Source: Brienomyrus brachyistius
Lineage: Eukaryota; Chordata; Actinopteri; Osteoglossiformes; Mormyridae
DNA: 64,000 nucleotides
Direction: 5' to 3'
Assembly (NCBI RefSeq): GCF_023856365.1
Contig: NC_064552.1
Location: 4,119,200 to 4,183,199 of the forward strand
Position 1 is the stretch's first letter. The number at the start of each line of letters is the position of its first letter. Of this stretch, positions 51,401 to 64,000 are shown piece by piece. The notes below the pieces were generated by a model. It was not told the origin of the DNA and searched no databases. It saw only the letters and a list, made by a program, of their open reading frames with translations. The position numbers and the translations under genes were made by a program.

Positions 51401-53365
51401 GGCCATATCATGGTAATCATCCTGATCGAATGTGGTATGATTAGCGTTAACTGAGCAAAGCGACATGGTTTGGTACCACAGACCAAGTCAGACGGCGTTT
51501 CCCTGAAAGAAAGGGGAAGAATGGCAAAGTATGATGGATATTCCAGCAGCTCATCATATTTATATCTTGTTAGTCTTACAATGATCTTGAATCCTTGCAG
51601 CCTCTACAAAGTCAGGTTATCTGCACCAAATCTTCACGATATTCCTATAAAGGCGGTTGATTAAAAAATGCGAGCATGTAATGTTTATGGTGAGTTCACA
51701 ACCCAGTGATTCTCAGCCCGGTGGGTCGCGAACCAAATTTGGTCGCGAGACGGAGTTGGAAATGTAAGCATTTTAAAACCAGCGAGCTCCTATGCTGATC
51801 CACGATCAGATTTCCCAGCCCCAGTCCTAGAATTAACTTATATAAGCTGGTCTTGGGTCAGCAACTGCTTAGCGCAAAACTAGTGAACATTCAACCAATC
51901 CAAGAAGCCAAAGCACGGATGCTTAATTTGGAATTCACTGGCACATCCAATCAGATTCGTGCGATAGGCATTGATTGGCATAAATTGCGTAGTGCACTGC
52001 GTGCTTGATCATAGAAGTAATGTAAACCTATACTTGATATAGGGTTGTGACTGAACTGGCTTGGTAAAAATTGGGTTACGCTGCAAAAAGGTTGAGAACT
52101 ACTGCTATGAGCTGTCCCTCCATGGTCAGTTTGATAAGACTGGCCTCAGCTTGTCAATAGAGGGATACTGTGGATAGAGACTAAAATGAATGACATGGAG
52201 CAGGGGAGATGCATGTCGTTAAGCTCCGGGCGTCTACGCAGGGGGCTGTGAACCTCCACTCTGAGGATCAGCTGCAGGAGGCGCTGTTCCTGAACCCGGC
52301 ACCGTTCCTGGGAAGGCAGGACTGCTGCCACACAAGCTGTGTGGTATCAGCTACTCCCCCCATCACCTGGAGTCCTGGCACCAGGGAAGGCCAATCAGAG
52401 AAGGCCTTGCAGGACCTCCCCCTGGATGGGGCGCAGTCTTCAGACGCCTCCTCCCCTCGGAAGCTCGTAGTCTTCCATTGCGAGTTCTCTTCCCAGCGAG
52501 GGCCACGGCTGTAAGTGTGACTACAGTGAAAGCCCTCACACACAGACACACACAAGGGTGCACAGATGAATTTTCAGCTACATCTCCCAGACTCCTAAAT
52601 AAATATAAACTTACATGTCAGTATGTTGTTTATTGTTTTTACACACATCAGTGCTCATAACAAGTCTGTAATCAAGCATGGCAAGAAACAGCAGTCTGCT
52701 ACACAAGCACAACAGTACAAAAGGTGTGGTGAGAATACACAACAAAGAAGAATAATGCAGAACTGAATGCTGCAAAAACAAAATACCACAAAGTGTAGAA
52801 TGGCATATACAACACAAAGGCTACAAAAGAAGGAATGTGTGGTAAAATAACATCAAAAAGGTTCTGTATGTCTGCTTTTAGTTGTCGTCACTTGGAGCCA
52901 ACCTAAAACATCTTAGCTGAGCACAATTTTAACAGAAATGTGAAATGTTTGCTTTTATAAGAGAACTGGAACGCTTGCTTTCACAAGGCAGTATTTACTT
53001 CGCTCCCTCTTTCTCCAGGTGTCGGTACTTGCGAAAACTGGACAGGTGTCTCAACGTTTACCCAGAGCTATTGTATCCTGAGCTCTACATCCTAGAAGGA
53101 GGCTACAAGGACTTCCATTCACACTTCCCGGTAAAACACACCTGAAGTACTGATTGGGTATGGAGACCGGGAGCTTTTATAAAATAAGGAACATGCAGAC
53201 GTTTGGCCAGAGCTGGGTGTCTTTTCACAGGGCCTGTGTAACCCCCCTGGATACGTGCCGATGCGCCACCGGGACTTCAAAGACCAACTGCGCAGATTCC
53301 AAAAGAAACGAAGAACAAAGACAGTTCTTGGACAAGAGGCTCTGATGTCCGTCCATACACGTTAA
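48455..53365 (+). CDS. cdc25d: CDC25-family M-phase inducer phosphatase (probably cdc25d)
   Basis: Ten exons: 48,455-48,588; 48,783-48,880; 49,139-49,160; 50,002-50,143; 50,621-50,728; 51,139-51,201; 51,314-51,412; 52,242-52,510; 53,019-53,130; 53,231-53,365. Phases close to 393 aa. CDC25 enzymes remove inhibitory phosphates from CDKs. Hallmarks: SSPVAELS and [13 protein letters not shown] near the N-terminus, LIGDFSK (162-168), the rhodanese-like strand [16 protein letters not shown], catalytic loop HCEFSSQRG (Cys302, Arg308) and [16 protein letters not shown]. Odd points: Gln307 where other CDC25s have Glu, a long segment (about 243-295) before the catalytic strand, and a 22-nt third exon. 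The short N-terminal part and the location outside mammalian CDC25A/B/C neighbourhoods suggest the fish paralogue cdc25d; the letter is inferred. The 3'-terminal exons are certain, exons 3-4 less so. Adding the ATG exon at 48,089 through an acceptor at 48,460 would keep frame. Confidence 0.85.
51704..52104. mobile_element. Non-autonomous hAT-like element in cdc25 intron 7
   Basis: Left end CAGTGATTCTCAGCCCGGTG with GGTCGCGA motifs, right end AAAGGTTGAGAACTACTG; these are decayed versions of the CAGTGGTTCTCAACC inverted repeats of hAT-type elements. No transposase frame. Target duplication not evident. Confidence 0.65.
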
Positions 53366-53507
53366 ATCCCATCAGATGAATTAAAATTACCTATTTATAA
53401 ATGCAATATGCTAGCTGATTTTTAAAATTCAAGTGTTTTATGTAAAGGACATTAATGTTACCACAATGTCGGATTTGTGATGTAAATGTTTTAGTTTGTG
53501 TTGTTTT

Positions 53508-53513
53508 AATAAA
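53508..53513 (+). terminator. cdc25-like gene polyadenylation signal
   Basis: AATAAA 143 bp after the stop codon; about 400 bp before the pgam1 start codon. Confidence 0.6.
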
Positions 53514-53651
53514 ACACATACCTCATATGAATTTGCATTACAAATGGTCAATTTAAAAAATTTAACTTTACCCGCAACAACATAGAATACAAGAAGACAG
53601 TCACTACTCCTCAGGTGAAGGTCACATTACCAGCGGCCCGGGACGGACGTG

Positions 53652-53714
53652 CCGGAAGCCGCTATACTCTTCCGGAGCCTCGTTCAACTCTGATTGGTTA
53701 CATTTTACCGGAAG
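53652..53714 (+). promoter_or_regulatory. pgam1 promoter with three ETS sites and a CCAAT box
   Basis: CCGGAAG at 53,652-53,658, CTTCCGG at 53,669-53,675 and CCGGAAG at 53,708-53,714, with GATTGG (inverted CCAAT) at 53,692-53,697. This is the pattern of TATA-less housekeeping promoters bound by GABP/ETS and NF-Y, about 200 bp upstream of the start codon. Confidence 0.65.
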
Positions 53715-53909
53715 TATCCATACGTCACAATATAGCCGGGGATCACAGGCATAAGGACTGCCCACAGTGCGGCGCAGTGGTATCTCATTACGGTTGGCGG
53801 AGGAGCAGCGGGTTGTTCGACCTTAGCAGGATTTTTTCCCCTTATTATTTAAAAAATCCCAATTTATTTTTATTGCTGGGAATACCACAAGTTAGGCTGA
53901 ACAGTAGAT

Positions 53910-57019
<3,110 letters not shown>

Positions 57020-58046
57020 ACCGCTGCTCTGGCTGAACGACCACTGGAGCGGGGGCTTTGGGTGGGGAGGGCGGGGCTAATCAGAGCGACTACGCGTGTA
57101 GACCACTGGCGACAACATCATGGCACATTCTGCTACTTCATTAGGAACCACTTATCCGCACATGGATGTCTATCAGTATTATGGGATGGGGATGAACTTC
57201 TACACTATAGATACTCTAGGGACCAGATGACTGAATCCACCTGACTGTTCACCTGTGTGAAGTATGTTAAATGACCACTTATACTCCCATTTCAAATTTA
57301 CGCATGTTTTACGGTTAAGAATCCCACTTTTGTTTATAGATCATTTCTTATTTATTTTACTCATTGAGTGGATAGCCTATTCTGAGGATGCTTTGGATAA
57401 ATGCATCTAGTGTTTATTTCCCCGCCCCACTGTTGTCATGGTGATTGTTGCCTAGTCTACAAAGCAGCTTGCTTTTCCATGTTCGATTTATGCTGGTGTA
57501 GAATCGCGCTGCGCATAGTTGTTTCACTCTTGAGTGGAGGTTTGCTTCTCTGATCTTGCAAAACAAACGCCAATGTTAAAGTGAACTGATAGAAAGCGCT
57601 GCTTCCTCCTCCCTTTCCCAATTTGCTGTGTCAGGGGAGGGGCAGGGGTCTCCGCATCCCCCCCCCCCCAACAGCCTCCCTGGGTAGTGTGGTGCATCAG
57701 TCTGTGAATGTGACGTTCGTGTCTAGTCGTCCTCCCATGGCGTGGCTCTGTAATACTGTCTGTTCCTGTAAGCGCCGAAGGCTGCGAACCTGCATGAATC
57801 TACACCATGTTAAAATCCGCCGGACACCCTGAAAGTATATGATTATATGGAAATCTAGTGTCATTCGTATATGTGTTTTTTTTTTTGCCCCAATTTGTGT
57901 TCTCTAACCTGTGTCTGGGGTGTCCTGTTCCGGCACTTTCTGAACCCGCGCTTCGCTTCACTTTCTTGATGTTTAGAGGGAAAGGAGAAAACAACCTCAC
58001 TTTGGGCTTAACGCACTTTTTAAATGTACACTGGACCTGTGTGACT

Positions 58047-58052
58047 AATAAA
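58047..58052 (+). terminator. pgam1 polyadenylation signal
   Basis: AATAAA, followed within 50 bp by GT-rich sequence (GCGTGTGTCTCTGTG) typical of a downstream cleavage element. This would give a 3' UTR of about 1.05 kb. Confidence 0.7.
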
Positions 58053-58693
58053 CGTCTGGAATTATGCGTGTGTCTCTGTGCAAATGTGTTTTTCAAATTG
58101 ATTCCCCTCTTCTGTTTTGTTCTTGGCGCCTGCACATTACATGTAGCCTGAAAGCTGAAATTACAGATTTCCAGAGACAAACAGGCAGGCCGCCTTATGT
58201 TTGAAGCACAACATCTGTGACAAATGCAAGGTTATAGACTTGTACCATTCCTGGTTAATGTCTCGAAGGATACAGTAATGGTAACAGTCCAATCCCTACC
58301 CTAAAGGCAATTTGTTGCCCTTGGCTAGTGGTTTCCAGGCCATGTTCTATTGAACACCTCAGCCTTACAAACAATGGCTTTGAGGTGACTGGTGTAATCA
58401 GGTATGAAAGTGGCTAAAAAAGTGTTAAAAACATGAACTGGTTAGGAACAGTTTAAGTCTGGTTTCATAACCATGACCTATAACAATGAAATTCACACTT
58501 CCTAAGTGTTCCCGCTACCAGTTAGCACATACATTTTATAACATACTTCACCTCTGCCTCGGAGGTTGATATTAATTTTTAAAAAGGAGGGAAATGTGAA
58601 TTTGAATATTGTAGTCAGGCACCGGACCCAGAAGGATATGTAGCTTGGACAATGGATGGATGAATATTGTAGTCGTAATTATACGCCACAATC

Positions 58694-58703
58694 AAAATGG
58701 CGG
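58694..58703 (+). promoter_or_regulatory. YY1-type motif in exosc1 promoter
   Basis: AAAATGGCGG, the core of the YY1 consensus, 100 bp upstream of the exosc1 start codon in sense orientation; such sites are common just downstream of the start of housekeeping transcription. Confidence 0.55.
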
Positions 58704-58802
58704 TAGCGTGATACCGGCACGTGTATGTGAATTATCCAATTAGCGTCCACCATTTCTAGGCAATAATACCCAATAAGCGCATGTTACTCCCTTCTTGAAA
58801 AC

Positions 58803-61800
58803 ATGTCGCCGAGAAAGCTATGTGTTCCAGGTAGGTCTGCGAAAGAGTTTCTTCGGTTTATGTGTGGCGATGTATGATTGTGTATTCTTGTTTAAAAATG
58901 AACCCACGAAGAGCAGTAGATTGAATTTGCTTTGCTTAGTGCCTCCTCGGGTCCCGTACACGTGGGGACGCTGAGATGACCGGGGCGTGACGCTGGCCCT
59001 TTGCTTGGTGGCGGCTCGCATTGAGTGTCCGTCACGTTCCTGCGTTTATATGAAATACTCAGTTATCTGAAGACTTCATGCAAACAGTAATCGCACTGCG
59101 TGATGTTTCTTATAAGGCGCCATCGTAATCCTACAGGTTTTGGCGTTTAACGTGAAATTGGCTTGGCAGCTAGTAACGAGCGGTGTAAACAGCTAGCTCT
59201 GGCTGACAGATACCCCCTCCCACTGCCTGGGGCGCATTACGTTCCAGTCATCCCTCTGGTTTCGTGCTTTTTTTTATTCCGACTTGCACCTTGAGTTACA
59301 AAATCAATGCAGCAGGGTGCGCCCACTTAAATAGCATATAACATTTACTGCTTTTGTCTATGTTCTTTCGACTTGTTTATTTATTGATAGCACATTTTCT
59401 TTATTCTATTGTTTTGTGTATTTTTGTTTTGACCATATGTTTAAGATACTCATGCACCGAAACCGATTCCGTTCATTTTCTATATGGTCATTCTGATTGT
59501 AACACAATTTGCTCTTAAAGGCTTTTTTTGTCTTTTCGCTTTAAATATAATTTCCTCTGAAAAACTTTCTTTTATACTGTGAAATATTTTATCATGTTAA
59601 TCATGTCATTAATCTGGGCGCAGTTATGGTTTTAAAACGTCTTTGGAAATCATTCTGAAGTTATTTTTTGGCCTACAGGTGAAAAGCTTTGCAGCACAGA
59701 TGACTGTATACCCGGGACAGGCACTTACTTGCGGCACGGATACATTTTCGCTGCCCTCGCTGGCTATGTCTTCAGGAAAAACGAAGGCGAAGAGGTGCGT
59801 GCAAAGGCGAGCTAAGGAAGATTAATTTCACATAATTTTGTATGCATTGTGACCTGAAATAATGATTTCTCCCCCCTTCCAGCTGCCTGTGATTTCGGTT
59901 GTTAAAGAAACAGAAGCTCAGCTGCTGCCGGATGTAGGCGCTATTGTTACATGCAAGGTAACGAAACAAATTCGCCTCCCATAATACGGCATGTCGTGAT
60001 ACCGCACGGGCTGGCTTGGTTATACTAATTGTCAGAATTATCTCATACAGGTAACTAGCATCAACCCAAGGTTTGCAAAAGTCCACATCCTTTATGTTGG
60101 TTCAACGCCACTAAAAGACAGATTCAGAGGAACAATCAGGTGAAATTTACGCACAAAACCCTCTTTTTAACTTCTTAAGTTAAGCCACAGTCTCCTCTCT
60201 GTTCTGCTCTGGATTTTTAATGTAGATGTACATATTTGACACTGTGCAGTTTGTGTGTGTGTGTGTATATGAACACAAAAAGATATTTAACTCTGCGTGA
60301 GGTTCCTTCCTCGGTGTGTGTATTCAGGGCTCCTTGGTGCACAGGGAATGATCAGGGGCATTTTTAGAAATCTTTGAACAAAATGCCACATGTCTGTTGG
60401 AGACCCCTGTGGTATTTCAGACCCAGATGTGGTCACGACCATCTCTTCACATTTATTGTACCTAGACAGCTGATATTTATACCTTTATTTTGCATTTAAA
60501 ACCTTACTGTAGTACTTCATTCCATCAAAGCGATTCTAAGGTGGCTGTATACATCACAGTCTGGACAAAACGAAATCGAACGCATTGTTCTGAAACGATC
60601 TGTCGCACCCGATTGTTATGCGTGTCTCGCCATAACCCCAGAGGGTACAAAATGTTTTCCATGCCGCAGACCCACAATCGGACTGCAAAGTAAATGTATT
60701 GTTGCAAGAGCGTGAGTCATTTTATAAGAGATGATGGTTCTCTGGCAATGGAAGTCGCTCTCTTTATTAACAGCCACTATTGGTTTAATTCTAGAAGCAG
60801 CACAGAGAGGGAAGTCAACAGTTACCGTAACTATCATGGCTGCACGCTAACGAAACGCGCGTATTACACAGCTACGACACTTGCTATTAGGTACACATGA
60901 ATCTACAATACTTCAACTGTGGTGTGGTGCGAAGCATGTCAATAGTTGGATAATTAGTTGTGCTGACCAGCCACGCGGTTTCCCCATTTATGTCAGCCAA
61001 TCACGGAGAGTGGGCGGGATCAGAACGTAGGAAAAGTTCACCTCAAGAACCCTGCACAGGCGGTGTGCCTACACGGTGATCGCCATGGTGATTACGGCTC
61101 ATACAATGTCGTGTTGCTAAAGCGTCAGTTCCGAAGATTTCATTCAAAGTACGCTGCCTCCTTACCATTAAAATAAAATTTTAATAAAATAAAATTCTAA
61201 TGGTCTTCAAATATACTTCCACAGGAAGGAGGATGTAAGAGCAACGGAAAAGGACAAGGTGTGTATGCAAGTAGCATTCAGTATCTGAACTGCAGTTTCT
61301 AATGACGATATGAGCACTAGCTAGTCGTTTGTGTTTTGTTTTAAATCTAGTCTGCAGAGTTGGTAAAGATTTTATTTCCTCATTGTAGGTAGAAATATAC
61401 AAAAGCTTCCGGCCTGGAGATATCGTCCTTGCAAAAGTGGTATCCTTTGGAAAGGAGATTTGAAAATGTTGTGGGAAAAATGCATCATGCACGTTAATTC
61501 ACGTAAATTGGTGAATTCCAGCCCCCCGTCACCCAGCAAGGCGGCTCCGCGGTGGGTGTTTACTCTCCCCAGCTCACGATTCCCCTGACGTTCTTTCTGG
61601 TATTCAGTGCTCGCATATTTCTGGTCTCACCCTGTCTGTAAACCCAGCGGCAGGTTACACTTGGCCTGTATGCGTTCCATAGGCACAGCATGGTCAGTCT
61701 TGGCCTGCATGTTTACTGTTCGCTAGCACCATCCTTGACCGGGGCTCATATCTCTTTGGGCGACGTCCAATCAAACTACCTGCTGACCACAGCGGAGAAC

Positions 61801-62288
61801 GAGCTGGGTGTGGTGGTAGCTCACAGCGAAGCAGGTGAGACCCGTCAAGTCAGGAAGGTCACCTTTGTGCCTAAGACACTCTAAGAACTTTTTTTAATTA
61901 GACATGCTGTCTGCTAGTTTATTATGAGTATTATTACAATTACTTTTAATTTCCTTAATATTCCACGATATTCCAGAATTCTGTTTGTGTACTGTGTGAT
62001 TTCTTTTGCACTATGTGCGTGCGGTAGACAATCCACATTCGCCTGTGCTCTACATACTTTGTGACGGGATGCACAAGAATTTCCCCCTGAGATTTATATT
62101 AATCTTATTTGATTCAGATAGAGGTAGATGCAGCCTATGCATTTATTCGTAACTTTGCGCTTGCCACCATCCCAACGATAGGAGTACAGATGATCCCCAT
62201 CAGCTGGTGTGAGATGCAGTGCCCCAGGACGCACGGAAAGGAGTTCCGGAAGGTGGCCAGGGTGCAGCCGGAGTTCCTGCAGGCGTGA
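58803..62288 (+). CDS. exosc1: Exosome component 1 (Csl4)
   Basis: Eight exons: 58,803-58,830; 59,679-59,794; 59,883-59,957; 60,051-60,139; 61,225-61,258; 61,389-61,439; 61,750-61,834; 62,182-62,288. Phases close to 194 aa (human 195). Csl4 is one of the three S1/KH-type cap subunits of the nine-subunit RNA exosome, which processes and degrades RNA in nucleus and cytoplasm. Readable landmarks: N-terminal PGEKLCS and GTYLRHGYIFAALAG; the S1 domain (LLPDVGAIVTCKVTSINPRF AKVHILYVG, about 65-95, then SFRPGDIVLAKVISLGD); and the zinc-ribbon-like end with two cysteines (SWCEMQCP) and EFRKVARVQPEFL. Intron 6 (61,440-61,749) is U12-type by donor and branch site and ends in AT. It is tail to tail with mettl18. 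Confidence 0.95.
61440..61749 (+). promoter_or_regulatory. U12-type intron with GT-AT ends (exosc1 intron 6)
   Basis: Donor GTATCCTTT at 61,440-61,448 is the full minor-spliceosome consensus. TCCTTGAC at 61,732-61,739 matches the U12 branch-site consensus, with the likely branch A 11 nt from the intron end, the optimal spacing. Homology (…AKV|ISLGD…) and phase put exon 7 at 61,750, so the intron ends in CAT. The nearest upstream AG (61,724-61,725) gives a frame with an early stop. Confidence 0.75.
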
Positions 62289-62609
62289 CCTGCCAGCCGC
62301 CGATGTGGCAGCCCCCCCTCTCCTACGATTAGCCGCTCTTCCAGGGTCACCCAACATCTTCCAGTGTGTAGTCAAGCAGCACTAACCTGTTCACAGAATC
62401 GCCGATGGCGACGGCAGGAAAAGTCAGGGGTGGTTTGGTCTTCAACTGCAGATGATTTTGCTGCCGCTTTTGAGAACGGGAAGGAATGTGAGGTTTCGAT
62501 CTAAAAGTGAGGAAATAACTCAACAAATCGATGTTCTGTCAGTCATTTATGAATATGGTCATTGGCCTTTGTACATATTTCAGAGGTTGTTTTACAAATA
62601 TTTTACAAA

Positions 62610-62633
62610 AATAAACTGGTTACTGAAAATAAA
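62610..62633 (+). terminator. exosc1 polyadenylation signals (two)
   Basis: AATAAA at 62,610-62,615 and again at 62,628-62,633, followed by TGTTGTGAT. The predicted cleavage point falls within about 50 bp of the mettl18 stop codon on the other strand. Confidence 0.65.
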
Positions 62634-62696
62634 ATGCATCCTGGTTATGTTGTGATATTGAAGGGTTCCTCTAAGGATTTCAGATTCGCTGAAATC

Positions 62697-63873
62697 TCAT
62701 TTCTTGAAGCTCAGGGCCACCACGTGTCTCTGGAGGCCCTGCTCCACGTCCCTCACACACCTTATCCCAAAAACGGCCCTCTCTTCCACAAACTTTTGGA
62801 AGAGGAGAAGTCCACCCCCAACCCCAAAGTAGTGTGACTTTGTGGCTAGATAAATGACACCATCCGAGTCCAGCAGTTTGTGAAAGACCTGGTGGAGTGC
62901 AGCATAGTAAGCTGTGTTATAGATTGTCTCTGATGTCAGTATGATGTCATATTTAGGTGCCGTGTCCCTGCTAACCATCAGTGGGAGGAACGCTGCCCAG
63001 TCACCGGAAAAAAACCTGCACTTAGCAAACTGAGGGTGCTGCGATAGATCTGTGGCTCTCTTCTTTGACGAAGGGCTACCGTCATCCTCCTCCACACTGC
63101 TGTCCTCACAGTTCAGAAGAACAGTGGGTATGGTCAGTCGGTCGACCACCGTACTGTTGTAATCCTGGAAGTGCACATCACTGGCTCCCATCTTCAGCGC
63201 TGCAATGCCCAGCAATCCTGCCCCGCAGCCCAAGTCCAGCACCTTCTTCCCAACAAAGCTCACTCCTTCAGCCTCAATATACTCCAAGAGGTCATAGGTA
63301 CACTCCCAAATTTTGAGTCCGCCCTCATATACACCAGAGATGAGGTCAGAATGCAGGGCTGCGGTCTGGGACAGGATCTTCTCGCTATCTGCCTCCACTG
63401 AGGTTGTTGTTTCAAACACAGTTTCATTTAGGTAGTGGAGGGGGGGCAGTGACCCCACGCATAAAGTCTCAAACACGCTGTTTTCAAACAGGGACGGGTG
63501 ACTCTTAGGATTGTGCTCTACGGCCGGTTTTACCTTTAATCCCGCGTCATTTACAGCATCTTCCTGAAATTATATTGAGAAGAGGAAAACACCATTCACT
63601 TACAGGACACGAAGAGTCGACGCTTCAAAGTTTTACAACCGTATCGATATGCGGCGTTGCAAACCAGTAAAAAAACTCATAACATGAAAGCACGTGGCTG
63701 CACAACCCGAAAAGTGAAGCGACATTTCAGCTATTTAACAAACTAACTAGTCGCATACATACCGCGTCAGTCGAACGATCCGGCAGCATTTGGATACGAT
63801 CTTTCTCATTCGAGTCCGCATCGCTCGGTTCCTTGGTGTTTATCTGTACATCGAAATTAAAACTGAAGGCCAT
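62697..63873 (-). CDS. mettl18: Histidine protein methyltransferase 1 homolog (METTL18)
   Basis: Two exons on the minus strand, 63,873-63,763 and 63,563-62,697, give 325 aa (human about 372). METTL18 is a seven-beta-strand, SAM-dependent methyltransferase; the human enzyme methylates a histidine (His245) of ribosomal protein RPL3 and tunes translation. Visible: MAFSFNF start as in the family, SDLISGVYEGGLKIWECT before motif I, motif I KVLDLGCGAGLLG (around 143-155), the FQDYN acidic motif, KYDIILTSETIYN, and the C-terminal HYFGVGGGLLLFQKFVEER. The N-terminal third is acidic, poorly conserved and shorter than in mammals. Start is the first ATG with A at -3 region and family match. It is convergent with exosc1. 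Confidence 0.96.
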
Positions 63874-63959
63874 TTTAACACATATGCCTCGGAGTTTAAA
63901 CAGAGCTGTAGTTTTTACCGTATACATGCACGTCAGCACGAGGTGACAAGCGGTAATGG

Positions 63960-63979
63960 ACTACATCTCCCAGCATCCC
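63960..63979 (-). promoter_or_regulatory. ZNF143/Staf-type site upstream of mettl18
   Basis: ACTACATCTCCCAGCATCCC closely follows the ZNF143/Staf consensus ACTACAATTCCCAGCATGCC. It lies 87 bp upstream of the mettl18 start codon, a usual position for this promoter factor; the window ends shortly beyond, so a bidirectional partner cannot be seen. Confidence 0.7.
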
Positions 63980-64000
63980 TTATAGAAAATTTTTATTTTT

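Larger units (their letters stand above)
57020..58802 (+). other. pgam1 3' UTR and spacer to exosc1
   Basis: About 1 kb of probable pgam1 3' UTR up to the polyadenylation signal at 58,047. Includes a fish-repeat tail scrap at 57,385-57,412 (GATGCTTTGGATAAATGCAT). The spacer to exosc1 carries a SINE-tail scrap near 58,620-58,660 (ATGTAGCTTGGACAATGGAT). Confidence 0.6.

Noticed and set aside
61721..61749. Canonical AG acceptor at 61,724-61,725 for exosc1 exon 7
   Set aside because: From the fixed phase-0 donor it gives a stop codon after three codons and adds residues absent from the family.

Overview
The window reads as a piece of a teleost (ray-finned fish) nuclear genome. Evidence: intron-split vertebrate genes with GT-AG junctions, teleost-style tRNA-derived SINEs ending in a TGGA/ATGG tail, several fold-back MITE families, long GT/CA microsatellites, and a gene set (marveld1, avpi1, pi4k2a, pgam1, exosc1) whose human counterparts sit together on 10q24. 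I do not assign a species.

Layout. Positions 1-34,000 hold no gene I can support. This stretch is intergenic DNA with microsatellites, MITEs, two SINE insertions with target-site duplications (about 11.6 and 30.7 kb) and one complete, apparently very young LTR retroelement (14,506-17,969). From 34.2 kb to the end the window is gene-dense: marveld1 (-), avpi1 (+), pi4k2a (-), a CDC25-family phosphatase, probably the fish-type cdc25d (+), pgam1 (+), exosc1 (+) and mettl18 (-). I rebuilt exon by exon all multi-exon genes; reading frames and intron phases close in every case (avpi1 195 aa, pi4k2a 447 aa, cdc25-like 393 aa, pgam1 254 aa, exosc1 194 aa, mettl18 325 aa).

The genes do not form a pathway. 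They cover membrane organisation (marveld1), stress/hormone response (avpi1), phosphoinositide synthesis on Golgi and endosomes (pi4k2a), cell-cycle phosphatase activity (cdc25-like), glycolysis (pgam1), RNA exosome (exosc1) and ribosomal-protein histidine methylation (mettl18). pi4k2a and the cdc25-like gene are head to head; exosc1 and mettl18 are tail to tail with stop codons 408 bp apart.

Most interesting points. (1) The 3.46-kb LTR element has two 296-bp LTRs that look identical, a 5-bp target duplication, no gag-pol, and instead one 924-codon proline-rich ORF filling the interior. A 10-nt stretch next to its 5' LTR is complementary to the predicted 5' end of its own transcript, as in self-priming Tf1/sushi-type elements. 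(2) exosc1 intron 6 has a perfect U12-type donor and branch site but ends in AT, giving a GT-AT minor intron. (3) The CDC25-like phosphatase has Gln in place of the usual Glu in its catalytic loop and about 45 extra residues just before it. (4) avpi1, whose human counterpart is a vasopressin-induced gene, has a perfect CRE 23 bp from a TATA box plus two further CRE-like sites. (5) pgam1 intron 2 begins with GC.
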